From assembly GCA_012033205.1 (NCBI GenBank), contig JAAUSO010000057.1, positions 1-38,955 on the forward strand: a stretch of 38,955 nucleotides of DNA. Direction: 5' to 3'. The first letter of the stretch is position 1; every line of letters starts with the position of its first letter. Positions 9,587 to 18,011 of this stretch are shown here, one piece after another. Made by a program: the position numbers and the translations under genes. The notes under the pieces are model-generated. The model made no database searches, was not told where the DNA came from, and was given only the letters and a program-made list of their open reading frames with translations. Origin of the DNA: Richelia sp. SL_2_1. GTDB lineage: Bacteria; Cyanobacteriota; Cyanobacteriia; Cyanobacteriales; Nostocaceae.

Positions 9587-9600
9587 AGCTTCTTCTCCTA
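9587..9600 (-). promoter_or_regulatory. Ribosome binding site that fixes the psaK TTG start
   Basis: Read on the minus strand, TAGGAGAAGAAGCT directly precedes TTG. AGGAG with an 8-base spacer is a near-ideal Shine-Dalgarno, and it is the main reason for preferring the TTG over the upstream ATG. Confidence 0.75.
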
Positions 9601-9736
9601 AAATGAAGAGACAAAATATATAAGCCATCAAAATTATAAAAATTGCTGAGAAAATAACCTAAATATGTCGTAAGAATTTACAATTTTTTCAAATTTCGCT
9701 ACAAATATTCATATTCCTATTCTTATTCATAATTAT

Positions 9737-10368
9737 ATGCGAGTCAAAATCTGCGGAATCACTCAACCACACCAGGGTAAAACCATTACTTCTCTTGGTG
9801 CAACAGCATTAGGATTTATTTGCGTACCTTCATCACCGAGGTATGTCAACTCAGAGCAAATAAAAGCGGTAATAGAACAGTTACCGCAGCAAACCGATAA
9901 AATCGGTGTTTTTGCGAACTCTAGCAAAGAAGAAATCGCTCAAACTGTCGCAGAAAGTGGATTAACAGGTGTACAACTTCACGGAGACGAATTCCTTGAC
10001 TTTTGTCAACAACTGCGTAATTATTTGCCAAATGTAGAAATTATCAAAGCTTTACGAATCAAGACTGTCGAGGATTTTGATCGAGCAAAACCTACACAGA
10101 ATATGTAGATACCTTATTACTTGATGCTTATCATCCCGAACAATTGGGAGGTACAGGTAAAACATTAAATTGGGATATGCTACAACAATTTAATCCCGAC
10201 TGTCCCTGGTTTCTCGCTGGAGGATTAACCCCCCAAAATGTTTTAGAAGCCCTAAATAAAGTAAAACCCAACGGCATTGATTTATCAAGCGGCGTAGAAA
10301 CAGCACCCGGAGACAAGGATTTAGATCAAGTTCGTCAGTTGTTTGAAAAATTAAGGAAGTCGGGGTGA
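9737..10368 (+). pseudogene. trpF: Phosphoribosylanthranilate isomerase, frameshifted
   Basis: Third step of tryptophan synthesis from anthranilate (isomerises N-(5'-phosphoribosyl)anthranilate), TIM barrel. The first part has the diagnostic start [10 protein letters not shown] and GVQLHGDE. The frame stops at 10108 shortly after AKPTQNM. The next frame carries on as [20 protein letters not shown], then [19 protein letters not shown] and [16 protein letters not shown] to the TGA at 10366. One extra base in GCAAAACC (about 10086-10093) restores a 210-residue enzyme, the normal length, with both catalytic-site motifs (Cys7 in KICG, Asp in LLDAYH). The enzyme is needed for tryptophan prototrophy, so a sequencing error is more likely than true loss. 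Divergent from psaK. Confidence 0.9.
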
Positions 10369-10502
10369 TGGGTAATGGGTAATGGGTAATGGGGGAAATA
10401 ATTAATAATCAGGGAGTTTTGACGGACACGGTAAGCGCTTCACGTTCAACTATATACTTCAATTACCAATTACCAATTACCAATTACCAATTACCAATTC
10501 CC
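10367..10502. repeat. Heptamer arrays between convergent trpF and folE
   Basis: GGTAATG is repeated about three to four times at 10369-10393, and CAATTAC about six times at 10457-10500. These two heptamers are nearly complementary (GTAATTG versus GGTAATG), so the spacer can fold back on itself. No gene is present. Confidence 0.75.
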
Positions 10503-10504
10503 TA

Positions 10505-11212
10505 TTAAAAAAAGCTTGGTTGGTGACGAATCAAACTAAAAAATTCTTCGCGGGTTTTCTGCTCTTCCTCGAAAACTCCGAGCATAGCGCTGGTTACAGT
10601 CCAAGAACCGGGTTTTTGCACTCCCCGCATTACCATGCACATATGTGTAGCTTCCATAACTACGGCAACGCCTTGTGGATCGAGAATTTCTTGAATAGCT
10701 TCGGCAATTTGTCGATTTAAACGTTCTTGTACTTGCAAGCGTCGAGAATACATTTCTACAATTCGAGCCAGTTTGCTTAGTCCCACAACTTTCTGATTGG
10801 GAATATAAGCAACATGAGCTTTACCCATGAACGGTAACATATGGTGTTCGCACAAACTAAAAAAGTTGATATCGCGAACCAATACCATTTCGTTATGACC
10901 TTCGTCAAATATTGCACCGTTAACTAGGTCTTCCAAAGATTGACTGTAACCACTAGTCAGAAATCGCATGGCTTCTGCTACCCGCTTTGGTGTTTTGAGT
11001 AACCCTTCTCTTTCGGGATCTTCTCCAACTCCTAAAAGCATTGTTCTGACAGCATCCTTCATTTGCTCCATGTCTTCCTCTGAGGGAGGATGTAAACTAG
11101 GTTGCGAGCCAGCTTTAGTATTGCGGTCTGGTCTGGGATTTACGGCATCTTCTAAGTTCGTAATCAGAGGAGATTGAGAAGCATTGGAACCGTTAGAACT
11201 AGCAATAGTCAT
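10505..11212 (-). CDS. folE: GTP cyclohydrolase I
   Basis: Converts GTP to 7,8-dihydroneopterin triphosphate, the first step of folate and pterin synthesis, as a cytosolic decamer. Zinc-ligand and active-site motifs are visible: [12 protein letters not shown], then [20 protein letters not shown], and [12 protein letters not shown] with the second zinc Cys. The start is taken at ATG 11212 (MTIASSNG), giving 235 residues; an in-frame ATG at 11257 would add 15 non-conserved residues. The first ~45 residues are low-complexity and polar, as in other cyanobacterial FolE. It is the last gene in the minus-strand ado-aar-accA-SDR-folE run, 273 bases after the SDR gene, so it may have its own promoter. 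Confidence 0.95.
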   Translation of the reverse strand: MTIASSNGSNASQSPLITNLEDAVNPRPDRNTKAGSQPSLHPPSEEDMEQMKDAVRTMLLGVGEDPEREGLLKTPKRVAEAMRFLTSGYSQSLEDLVNGAIFDEGHNEMVLVRDINFFSLCEHHMLPFMGKAHVAYIPNQKVVGLSKLARIVEMYSRRLQVQERLNRQIAEAIQEILDPQGVAVVMEATHMCMVMRGVQKPGSWTVTSAMLGVFEEEQKTREEFFSLIRHQPSFF

Positions 11213-11485
11213 GATGTCAGTCTTAATTAAAATGGGGGCGAATGAGTAATAAATCAAGGTGTGAGCAATTACAATTTACAGTGACGAGATAATCCGCAAT
11301 GAGAGTGAATATTGTATCCATTCAACCCATAGCAGACCACGTAAATAACCCTGGTATCAAACTGATAAAAGTAGTTGATTGGGGAATAATCACGTATCGC
11401 GAATTAGTAATTGTGCTATTAATTGTGAATTATTGTCGTGACTGGTAATTGATGACCAATCGAAGAATAGTTGACAACTGATAAT

Positions 11486-12208
11486 TTATAAAACCCCAGC
11501 ACTAGGCATTAAAATTAATTCATCAACAACAGCTTGTCTTGGTAGTAATGCGGTGTGGAGAATCGATTGAGCAACAATTTCTGGTGTAAGCATATTTGAA
11601 CGGTCAAAATCGGCATTTACGGTTTCTGAATCCCAAAGTTCTGTATTTACTGCACCGGGACAGACGGCTGTTACACGAATTCCATTATTGCGTTCTTCTT
11701 GAGCGAGGGCTTGAGAAAGGGCAATTACACCTGCTTTGCTAACGCTGTAGGCTCCCCAGTTAGCAAATGCCTGTTTGCCCGCAATGGAAGCTACATTAAT
11801 AATTGTGCCTGTTTTTTGTTCGCGCATCGAGGGTAAAATTCCCTTAATACATTCAAATACGCTGGTAAGATTCAAATCGATTACTTTTTGCCAGTCAGAT
11901 AAAGATGTTTGGCTCAATGTGGCGGTATAACCCATACCAGCATTGTTAACAAGAATATCTATTTTACCAAAGTCTAATGCTACTTGATATATCTGTTCTT
12001 GGACTTTCGATAGGTTTGCTAAATCCACTGCATAAGTTTTAGCTTGGACTCCAGCTTTAATCGCAGCATTTTCTACTGCTGCTAATTTCTCGGTAGAACG
12101 ACCTAATAAGGCAACATCTATTCCCGAAGATGCAAAAGCTAAAGCTGTTTGTTTGCCAATACCACTGCTTGCACCAGTAATCAAGGCACGTTTTTTATGT
12201 TCAACCAT
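11486..12208 (-). CDS. Short-chain dehydrogenase/reductase (3-oxoacyl-ACP-reductase-like)
   Basis: 240-residue NAD(P)H-dependent oxidoreductase of the classical SDR family. Cofactor motif TGASSGIG is at residues 11-18, NNAG at 88-91, catalytic Ser141 in NVASIAG, and Tyr154/Lys158 in YSVSKAG. ALLGRS after beta-2 favours NADPH. Closest by pattern to FabG-like and YdfG-like enzymes; the true substrate cannot be read. It lies between accA and folE in the alkane block, an arrangement found around ado/aar in many cyanobacteria, so a role in fatty acyl or aldehyde metabolism is possible but inferred. The 565-base gap upstream makes simple operon transcription doubtful. Confidence 0.9.
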   Translation of the reverse strand: MVEHKKRALITGASSGIGKQTALAFASSGIDVALLGRSTEKLAAVENAAIKAGVQAKTYAVDLANLSKVQEQIYQVALDFGKIDILVNNAGMGYTATLSQTSLSDWQKVIDLNLTSVFECIKGILPSMREQKTGTIINVASIAGKQAFANWGAYSVSKAGVIALSQALAQEERNNGIRVTAVCPGAVNTELWDSETVNADFDRSNMLTPEIVAQSILHTALLPRQAVVDELILMPSAGVL

Positions 12209-12773
12209 ACCGTTGTTTTGAAATCATTAGTTGTTTAGTCCTATTGATAAAAGGAATTACTCCACAAGAAAACAGCCTAAATAATATAGATTAAGCCGAC
12301 CAAAAACTCCGATGCTTCATTAACAAGGTAAATTTATTTACTAAAACTTTTTTACAAAGGACTGTTTTTTTTTCACAAAATAATAATAGTCCCTAGGGGT
12401 CGAGATTTTTACTAAATGTTAAACAGTAATTTCTCGACGATAAGCCGTATTGTATGGCTATCTGCTATGTAAATACTAGACAAGTCTAGACATTACTTGA
12501 CGTTTCAAGGGGAGCATGGGAGCGGTTATCCCTCAACGTCCAGGCACGGTTAAGCCAACCGTGCATAGTTTTCTAAATTTTTAGCTCTTTTACAGACGCT
12601 AACGCTAATGCTAGCTTCGATTCACTCTCAGATGACCAGAAGCCATCAATTGCAATTGCCTATGACATTAATTTCTGTTTGCCTATGACAAAACAAAGAT
12701 TATTGTTAATAACTGTTAAGCAACATAGGCAATTATAACATTGTCGCAGTTAATGGCAATCTCTAGAAAGCTA
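12209..12773. other. Structured intergenic region between accA and the SDR gene
   Basis: No protein gene is seen in these 565 bases, but there are many inverted and direct repeats. GGACT/AGTCC lie at 12359-12363 and 12388-12392, GTCGAGA/TCTCGAC at 12399-12405 and 12432-12438, and the palindrome CTAGAC-AA-GTCTAG at 12476-12489. A strong hairpin with a U-rich tail is at 12544-12580. TTGCCTATGACA occurs twice (about 12656-12667 and 12679-12690), with an inverted CATAGGCAA near 12724. The SDR promoter must lie here too. Confidence 0.65.
12450..12580 (+). ncRNA. Candidate small RNA ending in an intrinsic terminator
   Basis: The hairpin GCACGGTT-aagcc-AACCGTGC (12544-12564, perfect 8-bp stem) is followed by ATAGTTTTCTAAATTTTT, the form of a plus-strand intrinsic terminator. 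No plus-strand gene lies upstream, since accA and the SDR gene are both on the minus strand. This suggests a short antisense or trans-acting transcript starting somewhere after 12450, where a weak TTGTAT...ATACTA promoter-like pair is seen. It matches no RNA family that I recognise. Confidence 0.35.
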
Positions 12774-13757
12774 TCATTGTTCAGCTTCAGTTAAAATTCC
12801 CATTTTGCGGAATCTTTGGTAGCGCATTTCTTTTCTTTCTTCGTTGGTAAAACCGTTGAGTATTTCCAAGTTCTCTAATAACGCTGTTTTGAGAGTGCGA
12901 GCGGCTTGCAAAGGGTCGGAATGAGCGCCACCAATTGGTTCTGCTAATATTTGGTCGATAATTCCCAAATTTTTCAGGTCGTGGGAAATTATTTTTAAAG
13001 CTGCCGTTGCTTGGGGTGCCTTCCCTGCATCTTTCCATAAAATCGCCGCACAAGCTTCGGGAGTTGCCACGGTGTATACAGAATGTTCAAACATCATAAC
13101 GCGATCGCCAATTCCAATACCGAGAGCTCCACCGGAACCACCTTCACCGATAACGGTACAGATAATGGGAACGTCGAAAGAAAACATTTCTCGTAAATTA
13201 TAAGCAATTGCTTCACCTTGACCTTGCCGTTCAGCAATAACGGTAGGTAAAGCGCCGGGAGTATCGATAAAAGTTACGATGGGCATTCCAAACTTGTTAG
13301 CGTGTTCCATCAACCGTAATGCTTTGCGGTATCCTCCAGGAGAAGCCATACCAAAATTACGGGCAATGTTATCTTTAGTGTCTCGTCCCTTTTGATGTCC
13401 TAAAATGACTACAGATTGATTTAACAAACGTGCGACTCCACCGACTAAAGCCGGATCATCTGAACCACAGCGATCGCCATGTAGTTCGATCCATTCATCA
13501 GTAATTGCTTGAATGTAGTCCAGAGTACTGGGACGACGGGGATGACGAGCAACTTGTAGCCGCTGGGTAGGGGATAGACTGCTGAAAATTTCTTCCCGTA
13601 ATTGCATAGCGCGTGCTTCTAATTGATGAATCTGAGTAGTCACATCAACGCCATTTTCTTCGGCAAGTTTACGAATCTGCTCAATTCGGCTTGCTAGTTC
13701 TGCAAGGGGCTTTTCAAAGTCCAAAAGTAGCGGTTTACGCTCTTGTGTTGTAGCCAT
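12774..13757 (-). CDS. accA: Acetyl-CoA carboxylase carboxyltransferase subunit alpha
   Basis: Alpha subunit of the carboxyltransferase that makes malonyl-CoA for fatty acid synthesis; it works with AccD and with biotin from AccB/AccC. 327 residues, normal for cyanobacteria. Landmarks are [20 protein letters not shown] at the start, [31 protein letters not shown], the oxyanion-hole segment [15 protein letters not shown], and [20 protein letters not shown]. The C-terminus ends in a short basic/acidic helix. It follows aar on the same strand (224-base gap of repeats), tying malonyl-CoA supply to the genes that draw on acyl-ACP for alkanes. Two HIP1 octamers lie inside the gene. Confidence 0.97.
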   Translation of the reverse strand: MATTQERKPLLLDFEKPLAELASRIEQIRKLAEENGVDVTTQIHQLEARAMQLREEIFSSLSPTQRLQVARHPRRPSTLDYIQAITDEWIELHGDRCGSDDPALVGGVARLLNQSVVILGHQKGRDTKDNIARNFGMASPGGYRKALRLMEHANKFGMPIVTFIDTPGALPTVIAERQGQGEAIAYNLREMFSFDVPIICTVIGEGGSGGALGIGIGDRVMMFEHSVYTVATPEACAAILWKDAGKAPQATAALKIISHDLKNLGIIDQILAEPIGGAHSDPLQAARTLKTALLENLEILNGFTNEERKEMRYQRFRKMGILTEAEQ

Positions 13758-13981
13758 TGTTTAAATAATTAGTTGTGAGTTATCAAGTTATGAATGTTAT
13801 GAGTTATGAGTTGAGAAAATATATGAATAAATTCTGACTCTTAACTCATAACTATCAACCGTTAACCGTTAACTACTAAAGAACCCCGTCAGCAAAAATA
13901 TCCTTTGTTGAGCAGGCAATAATAGCGGCTTGTCAAATCGGGATGATTTTTTGTAGCCCCTGTGTTAACTGTTAACCGTCG
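13758..13981. repeat. Repeat-rich spacer between aar and accA
   Basis: Contains GAGTTATGAGTT and its complement AACTCATAAC (about 13797-13812 and 13841-13852), able to form a hairpin, plus CCGTTAACCGTTAAC at 13859-13873 and a further TTAACTGTTAACCG at about 13964. No gene or clear promoter is seen. Confidence 0.6.
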
Positions 13982-15001
13982 TCACACTAGCAGCGGTCGA
14001 AATCCATGTTTGACGGACACTTGACCAATCTGCTCCATTTTCTCTACGGTAATCTGATTGCGTCCCCAAGAAAAGTTAGTGTACAACTTTTCAAATTCAA
14101 GCAACATTGACTCGGCAAAACAAGCAAAAAGTTGACGTGCTGGAACATCCATGTTGACAATGTTCATGATTTTCCAGTCAATGTCGAGAGAATGCTCTAC
14201 AATGCCACCGTTGAGTACGTACACATCGGGATGCTGAATTTTGGTTCCTAAATTTTTAGGATAGCCGCCATCAATTAACAAGCAAGGTTTTTTCAACATC
14301 GTGGGGTCAATTTCCACACCTTTGGGCATACTAGCCACCCAAACAATAATGTCTGCTAGGGGCAACGCTTCCTCTAAACCCATTATTTTTCCACGACCGA
14401 GGTCAGATTGCAAGGATGAAAGGCGTTCGATGTTACGCGCTATCAATAACAGTTCCTTGACATTTGTCTTGGCATCCAACCAACGACAAACGGCGCTACC
14501 AATGTCTCCCGTAGCACCACATACCGCAACTGTTGCATCACTTAGTTCTATGCCAAGTTTTTTCGAGGCTTGCTCTACTTGCCGACAAATAATGTAAGCA
14601 GTATGAGTATTTCCTGTAGTAAACCGTTCAAACTCTAATTTGATGTTGCGGATTTGAGGAATTTGTTCTAACTTAAAATTCTCAAAAATAATCGAAGAAA
14701 AACCACCTAAAGCAGTAATATTTATACCATGCTTTTGGGCATGAGCCATCGCATTTAGGATTTTGCGAGTGGCAGCCTTCATACGTCGAGAAGCCAGCAT
14801 TTCCGGTAAAAAGCAAGATTCTACATACCGCCCTTCGATTTTTTGTCCGGTTACACTTGTTACCGTAATATTATCTACTATTTGGGGTGGAGCGCTACAC
14901 CAAAAATCTAACCCCTGGTCGGCATATTCTGGGTAGCCTAATTCTTTTGCTACTCTTTGCGCGTGTTCTAAACTTGTGAGATGTCCGATTAAACCAAACA
15001 T
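13982..15001 (-). CDS. aar: Long-chain acyl-[acyl-carrier-protein] reductase
   Basis: Reduces acyl-ACP to fatty aldehyde with NADPH, the first step of cyanobacterial alkane synthesis. 339 residues, the family's usual length. The N-terminal segment [20 protein letters not shown] is diagnostic. The Rossmann motif [15 protein letters not shown] (from about residue 163) binds NADPH. Cys294, in [12 protein letters not shown], aligns by count with the cysteine reported to carry the acyl thioester in the Synechococcus enzyme. It lies 180 bases after ado on the same strand, an arrangement conserved in most cyanobacteria with this pathway. The spacer holds a compact inverted-repeat structure that may be part of the aar leader. 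Confidence 0.97.
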   Translation of the reverse strand: MFGLIGHLTSLEHAQRVAKELGYPEYADQGLDFWCSAPPQIVDNITVTSVTGQKIEGRYVESCFLPEMLASRRMKAATRKILNAMAHAQKHGINITALGGFSSIIFENFKLEQIPQIRNIKLEFERFTTGNTHTAYIICRQVEQASKKLGIELSDATVAVCGATGDIGSAVCRWLDAKTNVKELLLIARNIERLSSLQSDLGRGKIMGLEEALPLADIIVWVASMPKGVEIDPTMLKKPCLLIDGGYPKNLGTKIQHPDVYVLNGGIVEHSLDIDWKIMNIVNMDVPARQLFACFAESMLLEFEKLYTNFSWGRNQITVEKMEQIGQVSVKHGFRPLLV

Positions 15002-15072
15002 GAACTGTTAATTTCGGCTTATGCTTTGTGAAAGGATTAAAGGTGTGGAATATAAATAAACACCATAAGAAC

Positions 15073-15133
15073 TGCTCCTCTGGAAAACCGTAAACGGTAC
15101 CCTATTATTTAGGGCGAGAAAAGCCGAGGAGCA
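15073..15133 (-). promoter_or_regulatory. Three-way-junction inverted-repeat element between ado and aar
   Basis: An outer stem of eight base pairs (TGCTCCTC at 15073-15080, GAGGAGCA at 15126-15133) encloses two perfect hairpins: ACCGT-aa-ACGGT (15087-15098) and CCCTA-ttatt-TAGGG (15100-15114). The strand is assigned because any read-through or aar leader transcript is on the minus strand. It is not followed by a U-run, so it is not a standard terminator. Function unknown. Confidence 0.5.
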
Positions 15134-15181
15134 ATAAAATGGCAATTATTCCTGTTGTCAAAGAAGACAGTCTACTGCGAT

Positions 15182-15877
15182 TTATATGGCTCGGAGTCCG
15201 TATGCAGAAAGACGCATGATATCGCGAGTTGTGAAGCCAATATTACTCAATGCGTCTCCGTATTGAATCATAAAGTCTTCTACTAAAGCATCTTTACCCA
15301 TTGCCATATTTTCGGCATCCTGCTCTACTTCATTAAGCATTCTCCAGATAATAGGCAGATTTTGGGCGTTAGCTTCTTCTAGTTCAGCTTTTGATTCTGC
15401 AAAATGTTCCTTTAACCAAACTTCTCCAAAGTTGAGGTGAGTATATTCATCTTGAACAACACCCTCAGTAATTTTACGAGAAAAGTCATCTGCGACTGGA
15501 ATAAAAATATGATAAGCAGCGATCGCAAAGCATTCGATAATCAAAGATTGAATTAGCAGACAAGTCACAACTTTTTCTTGTGCGGCTGCGTCTTGGAAAT
15601 TTTGATGCAATTGAGCAAAAAATTTCTTGGCAAATTCCATATCAGCCGTTACTTCGAGATTTTTAGCACAAGCTTGAAAACCTTTCTTGTGACGCATCTC
15701 CATTTTTGAAAGACGAACTAAATCATCTTTTTTATCTGGTAGTAATTGCGCTAGTGATAAATAATTATCGTATGCCTCTTGTTCTCCCTCAACCACAATG
15801 GCGTTAATGCGGCTAAAAGCGTCTTTATATGTTTCGCTGCGATAATCTAGTTCAGATGGGGCTATAAGCTCCTGCAT
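15182..15877 (-). CDS. ado: Aldehyde-deformylating oxygenase (alkane-forming)
   Basis: Non-haem di-iron enzyme turning fatty aldehydes (Cn) into alkanes (Cn-1) plus formate, using O2 and an external reductant. All six iron ligands of the Synechococcus enzyme occur at the same numbering: Glu32, Glu60, His63, Glu115, Glu144 and His147 (KMEMRH, LIIEC, QDEYTH). Start chosen at ATG 15877 ([20 protein letters not shown]), with TAGGAGGGA about 9 bases upstream, giving the canonical 231 residues; an in-frame ATG at 15949 adds 24 residues that are not family-like. First gene of the alkane block, divergent from a sugar ABC permease. Confidence 0.98.
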   Translation of the reverse strand: MQELIAPSELDYRSETYKDAFSRINAIVVEGEQEAYDNYLSLAQLLPDKKDDLVRLSKMEMRHKKGFQACAKNLEVTADMEFAKKFFAQLHQNFQDAAAQEKVVTCLLIQSLIIECFAIAAYHIFIPVADDFSRKITEGVVQDEYTHLNFGEVWLKEHFAESKAELEEANAQNLPIIWRMLNEVEQDAENMAMGKDALVEDFMIQYGDALSNIGFTTRDIMRLSAYGLRAI

Positions 15878-16076
15878 CTTGGGTTCCCTCCTAAATATGA
15901 TATTTGATACAAAATGATGAAGTTTGAATGAAGTCATGAGATTTGTCACAAATCAACCTTTACGGATATCAAGTCAGAGGTATAAATTGCTTTATGTTAA
16001 TAACCAGCATCAGTTAGGTTCAGTTTTGCGCTTCATGGTTTACCCTTCATCATTAACGGAATTTACGTGGTTTAAT

Positions 16077-16104
16077 TTTACTTAACAAGCCACTATGTTA
16101 TACA
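16077..16104 (+). promoter_or_regulatory. Candidate sigma70-type promoter for the ABC permease
   Basis: TTTACT and TATACA are spaced by 16 bases, with TG one base before the -10 (an extended -10). It lies about 65 bases upstream of the permease ATG. Prediction by eye only. Confidence 0.4.
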
Positions 16105-16169
16105 TTAGCTGTTGCTGGGGGCGATTGCTCTAGTAACAGGAAAACTAATGCTTGGATAAAGATTTATTT

Positions 16170-16997
16170 ATGTTTAAACCAAGCCGGACGCGAAAATACG
16201 GTAATTTTTTGACCCTAGGAGTACTATTGCTGTTGGCGGTGATTATCCTATTACCGCTAATTGTGGTGTTCCTAACATCATTCGCAACCACCGGAACGAC
16301 TCAAGATGTGTTACCAAGAAATAACTGGGATATAACCAATTACCGCGATGCATGGGGGCGAGGTAAGTTTTTACTAGCGTTTGCTAACTCTACCTTAGTC
16401 GCTGTTTGTGTAACCTCTTTTCAGATTATAACTTCGGCACTGGCTGGTTACGCATTGGCGAGGTTGAAGTTTCAAGGACGTTCGCTATTACTATTGATTG
16501 TTTTAGCGACTCTGGTAATTCCTTTTCAATTACTAGTGATTCCTGTATTCTTAGTACTCAAATGGGGACATTTAATAAATACCTATTGGGCGCTGATTTT
16601 ACCCACTGCGGCGAATGGTTTCGGTATTTTCTTACTACGGCAGTATTTTCAGAGTATTCCCGTAGAATTAGAAGAGGCAGCAGCCATAGACGGAGCAAAT
16701 AGATTACAAATATTGTGGCAGGTAATGTTACCTTTAGCTCGTCCGGCATTGGTAACGCTGTTTTTATTTACTTTTATTGGTGAATGGAACGATTTATTTA
16801 AGCCTTTAGTATTTACAACTAAACCGGAATTAAGAACGGTACAACTGGCTTTAGCTGAGTTTCAAGAGCAATTTACCAATAATTGGCCTTTATTAATGGC
16901 AGCAGTCACCATTGCCACCGTACCTGTAATGTTACTATTCCTCATCGGACAGCGGCAATTTATACGCGGTATCGCCACAACGGGAATTAAGAATTAG
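16170..16997 (+). CDS. Carbohydrate ABC transporter permease (MalG type)
   Basis: Inner-membrane permease of a binding-protein-dependent sugar importer. Six hydrophobic segments are seen, starting at about residue 14, and the cytoplasmic EAA loop is clear (ELEEAAAIDGANRLQILWQV, LPLARPAL), which docks to the ATPase. The C-terminus GQRQFIRGIATTGIKN is typical for MalG/LacG-type CUT1 permeases. ATG 16170 (MFKPSRTRKYGN) is preferred to the TTG at 16152. No partner permease, ATPase or binding protein is in the window, so it either serves a shared complex encoded elsewhere or its partners lie apart, as is common in cyanobacteria. The substrate is unknown. Confidence 0.9.
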   Translation: MFKPSRTRKYGNFLTLGVLLLLAVIILLPLIVVFLTSFATTGTTQDVLPRNNWDITNYRDAWGRGKFLLAFANSTLVAVCVTSFQIITSALAGYALARLKFQGRSLLLLIVLATLVIPFQLLVIPVFLVLKWGHLINTYWALILPTAANGFGIFLLRQYFQSIPVELEEAAAIDGANRLQILWQVMLPLARPALVTLFLFTFIGEWNDLFKPLVFTTKPELRTVQLALAEFQEQFTNNWPLLMAAVTIATVPVMLLFLIGQRQFIRGIATTGIKN

Positions 16998-17086
16998 GTT
17001 AAAGGTTAAAGGTTAAAGGTTAAAGGTTAAAGGTTAGATTAATTTAATTCCTAACTGTATAATCCAAAATCCAAAATCCAAAATTC
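16996..17086. repeat. Heptamer arrays after the ABC permease
   Basis: GGTTAAA is repeated five times at about 16998-17034, and AAAATCC about three times at 17062-17084. Typical cyanobacterial short tandem repeats. They lie right after the permease stop codon. Confidence 0.85.
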
Positions 17087-17257
17087 TTAACCTATGCCAC
17101 TAAATGAAGTGTCATATATCCGTAATAACTCGGTGCCAAGACAATTGTATTTAGAGGTAATGTTTTTGAGACAGTAAAATAAACTGTCATGATTAAAGAG
17201 TAATATTTAAAGATTTTTGAACTAAGCTTTAAATTGAATTCAAGCGTAAGCAGTCAA

Positions 17258-17899
17258 ATGAATCACGTGGATGAGAAGAAACTACCTGCTGTGTTAATGG
17301 CATCAAGTTCAACTGAACTACTTCAACGTTATGCAGTAGGAGAAAGAGATTTTCCTGGTAGCAGATTAAATGGTGCCGATTTAACTCGTGCTAATCTTAG
17401 CGGTGCTGATTTGAGCAGAGTTCATCTGCAATATGCTTACTTAGCAGGTGCTAATATGCGGAATACTAATCTTAGCCAAACCTTGCTCAATGGAATTCAA
17501 TTAGTGGGTGCCGATTTACGAGAAGCTAACTTGAGTATTTCAAATGTGAGTGAGGCTGATTTGTCTGGTAGTGATTTGAGCAATGCTGTTTTAAGAAATG
17601 CTGACTTACGCGGTACTGATATCAGTAATGCAAATCTTAGCTGTGTGAATTTATCAGGTGCGGATTTGCGCTACGCGAATTTAGTTAATTCTAATTTCAG
17701 CTATACAAACTTTCGCAATGCATTTTTAGCTGCGGCGAATTTAAGTAGTGCTTATTTGGTTGGTGCTAATTTAAGCCATGCCGATCTTAATGGTGCAAAT
17801 GTAGAGAACGCTTTATTTGGATATAACAAAGGATTGAATAAGGCTGCAAAGCTTAATCTACAACTGCGTGGAGCAATATTTATAATTGATGATAATTGA
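17258..17899 (+). CDS. Pentapeptide-repeat protein
   Basis: About 213 residues, of which roughly residues 30-190 are consecutive A(D/N)LXX-type pentapeptides (GADLTRANLSGADLSRVHLQ and so on), which fold into a right-handed quadrilateral beta-helix. A 25-30 residue N-terminal segment (STELLQRYAVGERDFPGS) resembles the cap found in many cyanobacterial members. There is no signal peptide, so the protein is probably cytosolic. The ATG at 17258 is chosen; a TTG at 17234 is an alternative. Function cannot be read from the repeats. The gene stands alone, convergent with the next one. Confidence 0.9.
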   Translation: MNHVDEKKLPAVLMASSSTELLQRYAVGERDFPGSRLNGADLTRANLSGADLSRVHLQYAYLAGANMRNTNLSQTLLNGIQLVGADLREANLSISNVSEADLSGSDLSNAVLRNADLRGTDISNANLSCVNLSGADLRYANLVNSNFSYTNFRNAFLAAANLSSAYLVGANLSHADLNGANVENALFGYNKGLNKAAKLNLQLRGAIFIIDDN

Positions 17900-17936
17900 G
17901 CGATTATCATGATGTCTGGTTAGAAACTTGTAATAA

Positions 17937-17990
17937 AGGGAACAGGGAACAGGGAATTGGGAATTGGGAATAGGGAATTGGGAATAGGTT
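17937..17990. repeat. GGGAATT/GGGAACA tandem repeats
   Basis: GGGAACA twice, then GGGAATT and GGGAATA alternate to about 17988, all with a seven-base period. They lie between convergent genes. Confidence 0.85.
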
Positions 17991-18011
17991 TTGCTGTGGA
18001 TTTTCTGGTGA

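Noticed and set aside
10367-10502. CRISPR-like array
   Set aside because: Units are seven bases without spacers; these are short tandem repeats. No array of 25-40 base repeats with unique spacers was found in the window.
16406-16702. Open frame overlapping the ABC permease in another frame
   Set aside because: It lies wholly inside a well-supported gene and has no recognisable motif; the same applies to the antisense frames within uvrA, glgB, accA, aar, ftsI and folE.
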